Positions 33,201 through 41,749 of a DNA stretch of 64,000 nt are shown here, one piece after another. The position numbers and the translations under genes are program-made. The notes beneath the pieces were generated by a model that had not been told where the DNA came from, did not search any database, and saw nothing but the letters and a program-made list of their open reading frames with translations. Positions within the stretch are counted from its first letter, which is position 1. Each line of letters begins with the position of its first letter. The stretch is taken from contig CP154954.1 in the NCBI GenBank assembly GCA_039621445.1, forward strand, positions 40,665,572 to 40,729,571. Direction: 5' to 3'. The stretch comes from Euglena gracilis. Taxonomy: Eukaryota > Euglenida > Euglenophyceae > Euglenales.

Positions 33201-36200
33201 CCTATTTCCTTTGTCTTCACAGCTATTGGGTTATTATTTGGGCAGCCAAAGTCGGGGGGGGGGCAATTTATCATTTGGGGGGGGGGAGGGGGAGGGTTCA
33301 GGCCCAGTGTGATGCGGTGAGCACATCAGGGCGTTGCTGAAGAAAATTTGATCCCTCAGGGGGGTCCAGCCAACCAGCAGCCTCTTTCCAGCCTTTCAGA
33401 CCTCTCTCTCCCCATCAACGAGGACAGTGATGGTTTTTTCGCTTTTGTAGGTGCAAAAAAAATGGGCTGAAAACTGCCAAAAAAATGGGCCGGCCAGGTG
33501 AGTAAAATTTTGGGTTTTTTTTTTGCAAATTGGTAGTTTTTTTGGGACACTTTTGAAGTTTTAATTTTTTTGGTACCGACCCCCCAGTTGGGCCAGTTCA
33601 AGCCCTGGGATCCCTTGTGGGGGGTCAGCCAGCAGCCTTTTTGCAGTCAGCCCAAATTTTCCAGCCTCTGAACGGGACTTCCCAGGGGGTCCACAAGTGC
33701 CCAGTGCTCCAGTCTGCTCCAGTGCCCCACCGCTCCGTCCCAATCCTCACCATCCATTGCCTTCCGCAGCTCGGACGGAGTGCCGGTCGCATTCCTGCCA
33801 CTGGTGGAGGGCCTGAGCGCTTACCAGCCACGGGTGCACATCAACGGGGACCCGACTCATACGCTGCATGGGCTCATCATGGCAGACCTGCTGGTTTGCT
33901 GCTGCGACTGCTGTCGGTGCCGTCGTTCTTGTTTCGCATCTTGGTTTTCCTGGATCTATGGTGCCCAGCCCCACATTCTGTGGCATTTCGACCACTCAAC
34001 CGGGGTTTCCCTCCCGGCTTCACAGAACGTAACCCATCCCCCCTCTTCTTGCAAGGGGATGCTTCCGCACCGCGTGCGGCACCACGTGCACGGCATGCAG
34101 CACCGCATTCACCGCATGTGGCACCGCGTGACAAGGATCACATTGAACCTTAAATGACTGAATGAGAGAAAAACACACGTAAAACCACCCATCAATTACA
34201 AAATTGAAATAAAAAAGCATTTTGGGTATTTTTGAGTATTTTTTGCTGTCTTTGGCCCAAATCATCTGGGTTTGCCACCAGATCTCGCCAAGTCTGTGCC
34301 AATGGCCACTGAATCTGTGCAAGTGGCCACAAAATGACCAAAAGTGGTCAAAATGGGCAAAAGTGCCTAAAAGCACTGAGAAGTGGTCTAAAGTACCACA
34401 AATGACCACAAATGTGCAAAATGGCCAGAAGCAGCCAAAAATTAATATAAATGAGCCAAAAATGCATTCAAACAGCGAAAAGTGGTCTAAATTGCCAAAT
34501 GCAGCCCAAAGCTGCCAAAAGTGGCCAAAAGTGGCCAAAAGTGGTCCAAAATGATCAAAAAAGACCAAAAAAGGCCAAAAGTTGCTGATTTGCAGGAAAC
34601 CAGACAAAAAAAAGAATGGAAGCCAACTACAAATGGGGCACTGGTGGAAATTTTACATTTGGAAATGGTTCTTCTGACGCGGTGCGCCATGCAGTACGGT
34701 GCACGCGGTGCCATATGGGGTGCACGCGGTGCGGGCATTTGCCCCCGGACGCTTGTCCTCCCTCCATGCAAATAGGGGCCATATTTGCACGGAGGGAGGT
34801 CAAGCGCCCGGGGGCAAGTGCCCGGGGGGGGGGCACTTGGCCCCCCCCGGACTTGTTATAGTTGGCCTTCGGCCTTTTGCACATGGATCCCAAAATTCTC
34901 AACATGCAAACTTGGCCCCCATGAGGTTGGCCCCCTGGCCTTACCTTCAATCATGACCCAGGCCAAGCGCCCCGGGGGGGGGGTATATTTAGGCACATGC
35001 ACCATCCATTCCTGTTGTGTGCGTGGATGTGCAGGTGGGTGGGTATTCCCAATTTGTCCAAGACACACCACATCGTTGAAACACACCCCGTCCCTTGTCA
35101 ACGCCACATTTCGGGAACTTTGATGTGTCTTGGACAAGGGAAGAGAAGGTGGGTGCGCTGAATGTTTGGACGGTCTGAAGCAATTTACAGCAGGGGGAAA
35201 CCAAACGCGTTTTTTTAGCATCTTATTGTGTTCAACTATTTTGGCAAAAAATTACTTTTGTGGCCCTTTGCTTTTTTCCCCTTAGTGATTTCTTGATTTT
35301 CTGCTGAAACAAAAATCGATTTGGACATTTTCGCTCAGATTTGATTTCCCCCTGAGACCAAAATTTTTGTCATTTTTTTGTTTTTGCATTTTTTGTCAAC
35401 AATTTTCTTCAGCATTTGAAAATTTTTTCTTTCCTTTCCAGAAGAAAGTACATCTCGGGGAGGATTTTACTTTGAAATTTGCGTTTTTTTATTGTTTATT
35501 TTATTATTTTTATTGTTTTTTTATTGTTAATTGCGTTTTTTTTGTTTTTTTTGTTTTTTGAGGGTCCATGTTGACCCCCTCCTCCCTGCTTTCAGTGCTC
35601 TTGCTCTCCTGGAACTGAGTTGTATATCTGTGGGCAGGTTTGCATTGAATGAAAGATATCCACTATCTCTCGGGACATTGGCAAGGAAATTGCAAAAAAA
35701 AGACTGAATGCTGAATGAGAACTGGTCGAAGAAGGGAGAAAAGAGGACGATTTGCTGCTTTTTCAGAGGCTCAGCGTTCAAGCATCTTTGGGCATTTTTC
35801 CTCCAGCCGTTGCCGTTTCCTCCACTCCCCTCCCCCTCCCCCGCTCACTGCCAGCTGTGGCCAGACTGGTCATGTTGCTTTCGCTTCCAGGTGACTTCAA
35901 AGTCCGGGTTCTCTTACTTCGCCGGCCAGCTTTCTGATGGAATCGTGCTTGCCGCCACCGGGTTCGCCACCGCAATCGACTGTGATGACCGCTGGGTGTG
36001 TTTGTTCTCCTTTCCCTTTCTCTTCCTGTTGTTCCGTCTCTAACACATGCACACATGCTGCTGCAAAGAACAATCAAAAGCCATTTTTTCTCCCAAGGTT
36101 GGCATGAGTCATCTGCCAGAGTGTTCATTTGTTAGATGATGGCAAAAGATGGCAACAACAACAGCAACAACGCCTCAGCCTGACTACTCTGCTCCCCCCC

Positions 36201-38011
36201 CCCCGGGTGCTTGGCCCCCTCCTCCTCACATGCAGACTTGGCCCCCCTAAAGTTGGCCTTTGGCCTTTTGCTCATGAACATCAAAATTCTGAGGGAAATA
36301 AAAGCAACATATGCCTGGAAGTTTACAGCAACATTCAAAATAAGTGCCCAATAATGCTTCCATATGTGCTGCGTGTTGCAGATTGCTATGGTGGGATGAA
36401 CTTGCATGATTTTGATGCCCTCAACATCAAATAGTGAAAATTTCAACATTTCATTTGCAAAGAGCAATACAAGCGAGTGCCTTGCACATTTTTCTTAGAA
36501 AACAAGACACATTTAGCGGGAAATGCCATCTCCATTATGAAGCAATTTCTGCAGCATTTCCAGGTAATTTGGCCAGCACTTATCCCCTCCTGCGTACCGT
36601 ATTGTTTGGTTGTGTGCCCCTCCATACAATCACTTGACACTGGCCGACTACCCCCTCCCGGGGGGGGGCAGGGCATTAAGTGAGCGTTGGTTTTGTTTAG
36701 GGGGGTTCAACTGCCCAAGGGGGGAGGGGGGTCCGGAACAAGCCTCCCTTCCAGGCAGAGGGGGTCCGGAAACCCTGGAACCAAAACTTATCCCCCGACC
36801 CGGGAAACTTAAACCTCCCCACATATAACCCCCCCCCCGGCTTTATATTTGGACGGGATTTCAAGACCCTCAGGGGGGACGTTATGTTTTGGGGGGGGGG
36901 AGAAATCAATCTTTTTCAGGTCGCCCCTATGACCTTCGGCGGCCTTCAATTGTGACCAAATACTAATTTTTTCCTTTTTTTGCCAAATTGTCGTTGTGTA
37001 CCCATTTTTCGCAAAAATGTTCCAAAATGAAGCATTTCTGGCAAAAAAAATGTTGTATCCACCCAAAAAAATTCCCACTTTTTCCTGATTGACACCAGCG
37101 TCTGGCTCCACGTTGGGGGGGGGCTTTATATTGGGGAGGTTATGTTTTTATCATCTGTCTTTGTCAATTCAGTGAAAAAAATCACCTGAAAACGCAATTT
37201 TGGGCATTTTTGAAGCCCCTCAAGATTTTTTCTGGGGTTGTGCCTGGGGTTTTCCCCGGCCCTCCCCCCCCCTCTCATTTAATACCCTGGGGGAGGGTGA
37301 CTGGGTTTTTCAGAGTGATTAACTAACTGCTTTTTGGTCCATACCTCCTCCCATGGTGGTGGTCAACAACCAACCAGTAAAATGACCTGGCCCCGAAGGC
37401 ACCAGAAAATCTTTTGCATTTCCCTGTTTCTTTGTTGGTCATGTGTCCCTTGGATTCCAGAGTGGCCGACCCCCCAGTGGGCAACTGTTGGCCATTTCTT
37501 GCTAACCACTCTCCGGGGGGGGGGGGACCAGGCACCCAGCTGGGGGAACACCCTTTTTTACCAACCCCCTCCATTCTTCCAGAAAACCTCCTTTCATTTC
37601 TTTTCATTTTCACTCTTCCAGAAAACCAGTCAGTCATTTTTTTTGGAAATCCAGTCAGCGGGACGCCAAATTAATTTCAGAATTTTTGAAGAAGTGGTGG
37701 ATATCCACAGGGTTCGAGCTTCTTTTGACCGAGCGGCTGGATCAACCCGCTTGGGGAGTTTGAAGTGATTAGTTTTCAAAAGGGACAGGTATTTTTTTTT
37801 TGAAGTGAAGTCGACCCCTTCCCAGGCTGTTGGTCAGCAAGGGTTGATTCCCACACGCCAGTCCGCTTCAAGAAGTCTTCTGCCTCACTCGCAGGTGCCA
37901 GTGCACGCCGCTGACCCTGGCAGCGCCTTTACAACGTTCGACATCGAGCGATTTTCTCTTGTGTGGCAGTGGTACTCTTCGCGCTCGAGACAGGACATGG
38001 GCTCTGCTTGA
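20007..38011 (+). CDS. Five-exon gene, glycosyltransferase-like C-terminus (partial at 5')
   Basis: Join of 20007-20180, 31064-31185, 33770-33893, 35891-35995 and 37895-38011. Every junction is phase-compatible (0/0, 2/2, 0/0, 0/0), each exon has a pyrimidine-rich AG acceptor, and the first four end at GT. Third positions are strongly G/C in the first three. The product is at least 213 residues. Spliced exons 3-4 read [20 protein letters not shown], then [20 protein letters not shown]. The pattern His/Asn..., then A-D-x-L-V-x-S-x-S-x-F-S-x-x-A, is typical of C-terminal donor-sugar regions in fucosyltransferase-like and related nucleotide-sugar transferases; VHIFSDGD in exon 2 fits the earlier 'vhiFS' strand. 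The family assignment is an inference from motifs only. Introns are 10.9, 2.6, 2.0 and 1.9 kb and packed with repeats. The true start lies upstream. Confidence 0.5.
20345..20530. mobile_element. GCGTCCCCCC-framed element
   Basis: Arrays of CCCGCGTCCCCC bracket a 70-bp core and the element ends GCGTCCCGAACCACCCCCAA. The ending GAACCACCCCCA and the bracketing logic are those of the GTGACCCCCC elements at 2077 and 7066, with the keyword replaced. Confidence 0.55.
20550..20790. repeat. C/G-run repeat with CTTTGCCCACCGACC inverted units
   Basis: CCCCTTTGCCCGCCGACCAC near 20575 is inverted as GGTCGGTGGGCAAAGGGG near 20680; CAATTGTTT and GACCACC units recur. It looks like another C-run inverted element, but I could not fix its ends. 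Confidence 0.4.
21153..21502. mobile_element. GTGACTGACTGG family element, copy 1
   Basis: AGTGACTGACTGGTTTTT occurs repeatedly with C/G runs. The middle has GGCGCCGAAGGCGCC, and GACTGGCCGACCCCCC precedes the last cluster. Ends share GCATACAAT in inverted orientation. Relatives: 37285-37665, 50262-50460, 52125-52330 and 58360-58460. Confidence 0.6.
21883..22145 (+). CDS. Hypothetical coding fragment
   Basis: A frame of normal composition: [19 protein letters not shown], then [20 protein letters not shown], ending with a stop at 22145. The end overlaps the first bases of the TIR at 22139, so the element may have inserted into it. I do not recognise the family. A longer minus-strand frame covers the same DNA, so strand is uncertain. 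Confidence 0.3.
22485..22706 (+). CDS. Hypothetical ORF with Cys pair
   Basis: A 73-codon frame inside the 2.65-kb element. It reads [20 protein letters not shown] near the start, with the CxxC in a context that looks protein-like, and later [17 protein letters not shown], followed by a possible donor CCCAG|GTGGGG. No stop for about 60 codons of balanced composition. Not recognised; it could be part of the element's own gene. Confidence 0.35.
   Translation: MALSVAFFGLCDVCVKGWLRHPEDGLYTHIVKSWKKNGMSQSCDPWVLEVRGAVQWEPPRWGGLGGLRASPGT
22767..22844. repeat. Perfect 78-bp palindrome
   Basis: Three keyword palindromes in a row (ATTTGCGCTTAAGCGCAAAT, CTTGCGCTTAAGCGCAAG, then the first again) between GGAC and GTCC; the whole equals its own reverse complement. 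Confidence 0.9.
22845..23192. repeat. Foldback element, arms about 115 bp
   Basis: The left arm 22847-22962 (from ACAGAAGCCCTCTGAGCTTA to TACATTGCGCCGAAGCGCAA) is repeated in inverse at 23049-23166 with very few mismatches, around an 86-bp loop. The right arm then continues into the keyword unit and GTCC, pairing with the start of the 78-bp palindrome. Confidence 0.85.
23216..23623 (+). CDS. Hypothetical 135-residue ORF inside the TIR element
   Basis: ATG start, no stop for 135 codons, balanced composition: [20 protein letters not shown] near residue 25, Trp-rich [16 protein letters not shown] near residue 85, then a Pro/Phe-rich tail. It lies immediately right of the foldback. I do not recognise it. 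Being the longest ATG frame within the element, it is the best candidate for an element-encoded product. Confidence 0.35.
   Translation: MRSCCVRRWAIEENDEEGLSTAVPEAWLVLLNYSGAGEEVAVTIRPIVGGRLWCLSDLALSTQSGVFFWDVDRKTFSAEQCPPSAWWHVAVWWVANYQKKVCQHVFPSPPFLMGPFNFTIPFAHPQSWVLQILGR
24826..25185. repeat. AAGTGCGCACCCCCC keyword units
   Basis: GATAAGTGCGCAGTGC, AGTAAGTGCGCACCCCCC, GGTCCGAACCACCTCC and AAATGTGCGCACCCCCC at 24841-24920 are repeated in the same order at 25108-25185. A weaker block with the same order is at 42690-42770. Confidence 0.55.
25443..25741 (+). CDS. Coding-like fragment, hypothetical
   Basis: After an acceptor-like GTGCACGTGCAG the frame reads [20 protein letters not shown] and [18 protein letters not shown] with no stop until 25741. 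Codon use is A/T-richer than the clear exons, so it may be an old retroelement piece. Not recognised. Confidence 0.3.
25993..26400. repeat. AATAAGACC keyword family, copy 1
   Basis: AAAATAAGACCCGGGACTTATTTT, GGTCTTATTTTTGGGGG and CGGCGCTTCGTGCCATG occur here. The same blocks, including the TTGCTGGAAAC spacer, recur at 58460-58960. Confidence 0.6.
26401..27594. other. No gene supported; C-run block at 26508-26780
   Basis: Pro/Gly-rich frames follow C-runs at 26508-26521, 26536-26542 and 26755-26775. The remainder is unremarkable; I see no exon with both splice sites and normal composition. Confidence 0.35.
27595..27905. repeat. GGGTCCCGC / CTGGGYGGGTGG / AAGMGAAGCC repeat, two copies
   Basis: G-run, GTCCCGCACTGGG, GGTGGGTTGGG, C-run, then TTGAAGAGAAGCCTGATC (27640-27715); the pattern is repeated more loosely at 27815-27900. 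A third copy is at 52480-52560 (GGGTCCCGCGCCCTGGGTGG through AAAGAAGCCTATC). Confidence 0.5.
28096..28372. repeat. TTTTGCGCATTTTT array
   Basis: About twenty units of TTTTTGCGCA or TTTTGCACA with T-run length variation. A smaller array is at 28980-29032. Lys/Asn/Ala-rich minus-strand frames ([15 protein letters not shown]) are products of this array. Confidence 0.75.
28624..28838. mobile_element. TA-flanked poly-C keyword MITE, keyword AAATAACACC
   Basis: Left TA-AACCCCCCCCAAATAACACC, right GGTGTTATTTGGGAGGGGGGTT-TA. GTGTTATTTGGG recurs five times. Linkers GGGCACCCGAACTGGGGCCCC and GGGCGCTCGAAATCGGCCCC resemble GGGCACTCGAAGTCGGGGTC of 47326-47702. Confidence 0.75.
28839..30078. other. No gene supported
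   Basis: A GCGCATTTTT array lies at 28980-29032. I see no clear exon; 29805-30030 has ordinary-looking frames in two phases but no convincing splice pair. Confidence 0.3.
30079..30282. repeat. (AT)n microsatellite, about 200 bp
   Basis: Alternating TA with scattered TAGA and TATG interruptions. Tyr/Ile-rich frames on both strands are artefacts. Confidence 0.95.
31064..31185 (+). CDS. Exon of glycosyltransferase-like gene
   Basis: Acceptor TGATGCTCTGCCTCAG, exon [20 protein letters not shown] through [15 protein letters not shown], donor CCATCCAG|GTGTTG. Phase 0 to 2, matching neighbours on both sides. A second frame downstream ([14 protein letters not shown]) looks protein-like too, so a one-base indel near 31167 is possible. 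Confidence 0.5.
31743..31853. repeat. CTAGCAGACCCCCC inverted repeat
   Basis: TCTAGCAGACC-Crun-Grun-GGTCTAGCAGACC-Crun-Grun-GGTCTGCTAGCA: nested inverted units flanked by GCTAGT half-sites. Confidence 0.6.
31860..32110 (-). repeat. Dispersed repeat, inverse of 36826-37142
   Basis: TTTTTGGGTGGATACA, CACCAGAAATGCTCCATTTT and AATATAAAGCCCCCCC match the reverse complement of 36960-37135. The ends are less clear than in the other copy. Confidence 0.5.
32783..33155. mobile_element. TA-flanked poly-C keyword MITE, keyword TTGTAAACC, copy 1
   Basis: Left TA-AACCCCCCCACTTGTAAACC, right GGTTACAAGTGGGGGGGTT-TA. GGTTTATAGG and GTTACAGG units recur with G-runs. The core has GTTCCCGGAATTGTTGGTGG and CCAAAAATCAGTTTTTGGGT, shared in order with 56635-56992. 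Confidence 0.75.
33358..33680. repeat. GGGGGTCCAGCC..CAGCAGC..TTCCAGCC repeat, two copies
   Basis: GGGGGGTCCAGCCAACCAGCAGCC (33359) and GGGGGGTCAGCCAGCAGCCTTTTT (33620) each lead to TTTCCAGCC or TTTTCCAGCCTCTG. Further copies are at 43604-43680 and, shorter, at 63752-63790. The 33620 copy ends just before the exon at 33770. Confidence 0.5.
33770..33893 (+). CDS. Exon of glycosyltransferase-like gene
   Basis: Acceptor CATCCATTGCCTTCCGCAG, exon [20 protein letters not shown] then [20 protein letters not shown], donor CTGCTG|GTTTGC. Phase 2 to 0. Confidence 0.6.
34064..34737. repeat. CACCGCGTGC units flanking AAAGTGGCC array
   Basis: CACCGCGTG and CACCGCATG units (34064-34132) are answered in inverse by GCACGCGGTGC units (34677-34737). 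Between them, 34310-34580 is an array of about 20 degenerate GCCAAAAGTGGTC units. The whole may be one element with inverted ends. Confidence 0.5.
34741..34981 (+). repeat. Dispersed repeat CTTGGCCCCC / AAAGTTGGCCTTYGG, copy 2
   Basis: Contains TAGTTGGCCTTCGGCCTTTTGC, AAAATTCTCAACATGCAAACT and TCAATCATGACCCAGGCCAAG as in 19082-19302. It starts with a hairpin (GCCCCCGGACGCTTGTCCTC..) of two 34-bp arms. Confidence 0.6.
35891..35995 (+). CDS. Exon of glycosyltransferase-like gene
   Basis: Acceptor TTGCTTTCGCTTCCAG, exon [20 protein letters not shown] then [15 protein letters not shown], donor CGCTGG|GTGTGT. Phase 0 to 0. Joining to 33893 creates the [12 protein letters not shown] motif. Confidence 0.6.
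36190..36300 (+). repeat. Dispersed repeat CTTGGCCCCC family, copy 3 (left half)
   Basis: C-run, GGTGCTTGGCCCCC, ACATGCAGACTTGGCCCCC, AAAGTTGGCCTTTGG, then AAAATTCTGAGG; the right half is missing. Confidence 0.55.
36826..37142. mobile_element. TA-flanked poly-C keyword MITE, keyword CTTTATATT
   Basis: Left TA-ACC-Crun-GGCTTTATATTTGG; right GGGG-CTTTATATTGGGGAGGT-TA. CGTTATGTTTTGGGG lies inside. A diverged inverse relative is at 31860-32110, and single CTTTATATTGGGG units are at 32330. Confidence 0.55.
37285..37665. repeat. GTGACTGACTGG family element, copy 2
   Basis: GGGTGACTGGGTTTTTCAGAGTG, ACCTGGCCCCGAAGGCACC, CAGAGTGGCCGACCCCCC, then inverse AAAACCAGTCAGTCATTTTTT. Same order of blocks as 21181-21500. 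Confidence 0.55.
37895..38011 (+). CDS. Terminal exon of glycosyltransferase-like gene
   Basis: Acceptor TTCTGCCTCACTCGCAG, exon [20 protein letters not shown] then [18 protein letters not shown] and TGA. Starts in phase 0, matching the end of 35891-35995. Confidence 0.55.
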   Translation: MPVHAADPGSAFTTFDIERFSLVWQWYSSRSRQDMGSA

Positions 38012-38257
38012 CCATCTGGAATCACATGGATAATCATTCCGTTCTGGCTTTTGTGTGAGACCCTCCTTCTCTCTTCATGCCCCCCCCCCCCCGACTGACA
38101 CTTGGTGAATTGGACCGATCCGGACCTCAGGGCTTAATTCTGGTGGATTGGAATGGAACCACGTGACTCTCGCCCATTCTTGTCAGCAGAATTGAAGAAT
38201 GAGTTGCAGCCTCGATCCCAGGCAACATCAACAACTCATTTCCACAACGCACTATGA

Positions 38258-38506
38258 ATGTCTGACCGGATTGTTTCCATCGTCGTTGCAATTTTGCCAG
38301 GGTTTGTTGGGGTTTGTCCTGGCAGTTTGGTCAGGACTCCGTATTGTTTGATTATCCAAAGAAAAATTCCTGACAGTGCTTCAAAATATAAATATTTTGT
38401 TCGTGCATTCTTAGGTAATCCCCCAACATCCTCAATCCCAGAAGCAGCAAAGATCGTGTTGACATGTAAGAAGTTTGACCAACAAATCAAAATTTTTTTT
38501 CGCTGA
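38258..38506 (+). CDS. Hypothetical 82-residue ORF
   Basis: ATG start and ordinary composition: CPGSLVRTPYCLIIQRKIPD, then SASKYKYFVRAFLGNPPTSS and KIVLTCKKFDQQIKIFFR before the stop. Codons are A/T-rich, like the gypsy remnant 1-4 kb downstream, so it may be part of the same retroelement. Not recognised. Confidence 0.4.
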   Translation: MSDRIVSIVVAILPGFVGVCPGSLVRTPYCLIIQRKIPDSASKYKYFVRAFLGNPPTSSIPEAAKIVLTCKKFDQQIKIFFR

Positions 38507-39340
38507 AATCTTCCCCGTGCTTTCCCCATCATTCCAAAAGATGAGGTTAAAGTGCTTGTGTCACATACATATGGCATGCAGTGTAGGTATGCGTAGGTAT
38601 ATATATTGGCGTGGAAAATTTCAAAAACAGTCAAAAACAATGTCAAATTTTGGCTTCTTCTGGTGTTACGCATTCTGATCTGCACCCATTAAATTCTTGC
38701 ATTATCCAACCAGCAATTGTCGTACCAGTAGCATTCATGTGTGCCTGCCACAGGATGAAACAAGGAAGCAATGAACGATAAAAATACTTCATTCGAGCAC
38801 GGATGTTCATTAATTTGTGTGAACCAAAGTCAAAAGATATCTAAACCACTGCTCGGTGGGCTTGGTTGGTAATTACACCAGTTGCCACAGAATGTGCAGC
38901 TTTTTTTTAATATACTTGCAGCAACAGCAGCGTTTATGTACATCATCCAGGGAGTTAATATTATTTCGCAAAAGTAGCAAAAACTTCGGATTCTCCTCAA
39001 AAATGTTTATGAATTTGGGGTTTGGACTCTCTCGAAAAGCCTGATTGTGGTTTGGGGAAAGGTTTGTGAAATTGTCACAAAAGCGTGGAAGCAAGGCTGG
39101 AGGGAGGGGCTCCGGGGTCATGCCATGCTTTGCATTTTACCAGGGGCCGAGCCGCTCCGATGCATTCCGATTGGATGGGGTGTTTTGTCTTTCCACAGCA
39201 GGTGTCCAACCAAGTGGTGCCAGATGAAAAATTTGAAGTTGTTCTTTTGCCCCCACAAGACAACAGCCATATTCGGTTAAGAGAAGTGGATGTGACTGTG
39301 AAAAGTTGAATTACATGCTGAGTTGACCAAGGAGTTTGAG

Positions 39341-39863
39341 CAGGGGGGGGGGGAAAATTGATATCCGCAATTTTCCCGCAATTTCCGCAATTTTCCGCAA
39401 TTTCCGCAATTTTCCGCAATTTTCCGCAATTTTTCCGCAATTTCCGCAATTTTTCCGCAATTTTTTCCATTTTTTTTCCCGCAGAATTTTTTTCCCACCA
39501 CCGAAGATGGAAGATGCAATGAGTTCAAGCCATTCTTCAAATGGATCAACAGGTGTGCTATTGTGTTTTGTTGTCCCCCCCCAGTTTACCAATTTTTCTC
39601 ACAGGTGCACCACTGGTCACAGGATTGGGTGCGTCCCACCTGTGCAAAGAACATCAAGCGCGTTGGTTTGTGCTCGCCTGCATCGACGTGGGTGTTGCGG
39701 TGTTCTGAACCTCACAATTGAAAAATTTCTAAGTCCCCTCAAGCAGAAATGTGTATATTCCCGATATCAATTTTTCCGCAATTTTTCCGCAATTTCCGCA
39801 ATTTTTCCGCAATTTTTCCGCAATTTTTCCGAAGGCCTCCGATATCAATTATCCCCCCCCCTG
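39341..39863. mobile_element. CAGG-ended element with TTTCCGCAA array, copy 1
   Basis: Ends CAGGGG..AATTGATATC and its inverse GATATCAATT..CCCCTG, flanked on both sides by GTTTGAG (39334-39340 and 39864-39870), a 7-bp direct repeat consistent with target duplication. CCGCAATTTT arrays occupy both subterminal regions (39366-39470 and 39767-39830). It interrupts the gypsy remnant. Confidence 0.7.
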
Positions 39864-40764
39864 GTTTGAGACGCATTTTTGGTCCATGGACAAGGTTGAA
39901 AACGCTGTGGAATTTTGGTCTTTGAAATTTTGCCAAACCCATGTCAAAGTCGGTCATCAAGTTTCAGGACGTTGAGGAAATTTCCAAAATGTTGCATGAA
40001 AAATTTGGAGGCACAAAGGAAAAGTGGGGGAAGTCTTCCACATAGTTTCGTCCCCAGGAAACTGACAATATGAGAGGCGAGTTTGAACAAGAAGTGGTGA
40101 AATTCAAATGGAACTCAAGACTTTTTGAGCTGTTGATGAAATATCCTGAGATTTTCGGTGCGTTTCCCAATATTTCAGATGCAAACCCCCCATCAGTGGT
40201 GATGGACACTGAGCTCAAGCCAGAGTGGGAGGGGAAACTCCAAAGGCAGAAGTGATGGGCAATGCCGGTATAAGATGAGGAAGAGTTTCATCTGCCGCCG
40301 GAAGAACCTTTGAAGGCTTGTCTGACAGAGAGTTTCCCCAAGGTGAAATCCCCCAATGTGCTCACTCACTCACGCGGCTCACAAGCACGCAAGGTGGCCA
40401 TACGTGATGGAAAGTTGAGTTCAAGAACCCGACCCCATGCAGCCTATCTCCCAAGTATGAGTATGGAAGCCCAAATTGAAAGCCTTGCGATGTCTTTTCA
40501 AATCAACTTTGGACATGTGTTCAGTATGTTCAGGGTCAGGCTGAAAATTAAGGCTGTGCCGACCCCCCACCTCGGCCGAGGCATTTCTGGTGCGTTTGAA
40601 GCCCAGAAAAGCCCATTTTGGGGCACTTTTTGGCCCACGGACAGGCAGGTGCCGACCCGGGGGCGGGTAGTGCCTACCTGCCCAGGCACTCCTGACACCT
40701 GGCACCCCCTCCCCTCCGGGGTTGGTCAGCCTGTTCAAGGTCAGCTTTTGCATTCTCAAAATCA

Positions 40765-40895
40765 ATGTCAAGATCTCCATGAGCTCCTGGTGCATTCATC
40801 AAGCCAAAAATCATTCGTTTTGGCCGAAACAACGGCCACGTGGCACACAAGAAGTTGACAAATTTGTCGCCCAGGCGGTCAAAGGACCTGCCAGT
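40765..40895 (-). pseudogene. Possible reverse transcriptase fragment, minus strand
   Basis: The minus strand reads LFRPKRMIFGLMNAPGAHGD. The F-G-L-x-N-A-P core, preceded by a basic-Met pair, is the conserved RT motif of Ty3/gypsy elements (usually MPFGLxNAPATFQ). The downstream YLDD region is absent. Its orientation is opposite to the other pol pieces, so it is from a second insertion, an inversion, or chance. Confidence 0.35.
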
Positions 40896-41081
40896 ACCAA
40901 AGGGGTCAGAGATATTTTGAGGAGTGGACATTTGGCTTCTTTTTATGATGGCACAAGAATGGGGGGTCAAACTGAAGATGATTTTTTTGCCTGTTGAACA
41001 GATATTTTCATGTGTGCCAGAAACATCAGGTGAGAACCAAATTTTCAAAGTGCTCATTTTTCCAACAGGAGCTGCCATACT

Positions 41082-41749
41082 CAGGGGGGGGGGATTGATG
41101 TCCACAATATTTCTGATATTTTCCGCAATTTCCGCAATTTCCCGTAATTTTTCCGCAACTTTTCCCCTTTTCGCAATTTTTCCACATGAAGCTGAGAAGG
41201 AAGGCGAAATGAGTTCCGGCCATTCCTTGAACGTTTCGCAAGGGAACCAAGGTCCTTTTTTTGATACTTTGTTGCAAATCTGCCAAATTTTGCCAAGTTT
41301 TACAAAGTTTGACAAAATTTTGCCAATTTTTGGGTCTTTTTTTTTAAGGCTTTCCCGCAATTTTTTTTTTCCACTGGGAAATAATTTCGACAGAAAAATT
41401 CCGCATCCTGGACCAGGTTTTACCCGATACCAAAGATTTTGGCATTTTTTCTTACCATTTTTGGATTTTTCACCCAAGAAATTCCATATTTCCAGAATCA
41501 GGATGTTCCCAAAATTGCAAAAATCATGCTTTTAGACCTTTTTGTTGGAAAAAATGTGAATAACAGTTCAAAACTTGCACCTATATTGCAAAATGACCAA
41601 ATTTGTGAAATTTCTGAGTCCCCTCCAGCAGAAGTGTAGTAATTCCCAAAATCGCATTTTCCGCAATTTCCTTTTGCAATTCCCCGCAATTTTTCTGCAA
41701 TTTTTGCGAGGGCCTCCGATAGGCATTTCTCCGATGCCCCCCCCCCCTG
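41082..41749. mobile_element. CAGG-ended element with TTTCCGCAA array, copy 2
   Basis: Ends CAGG-Grun-ATTGATGTCC and CTCCGATGCC-Crun-CTG. CCGCAATTT arrays lie at 41118-41180 and 41655-41705. The interior shares GAAATGAGTTCCGGCCATTC and AAATTTCTGAGTCCCCTCCA with the interior of copy 1 (about 39503 and 39725). No clear target duplication. Confidence 0.6.
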
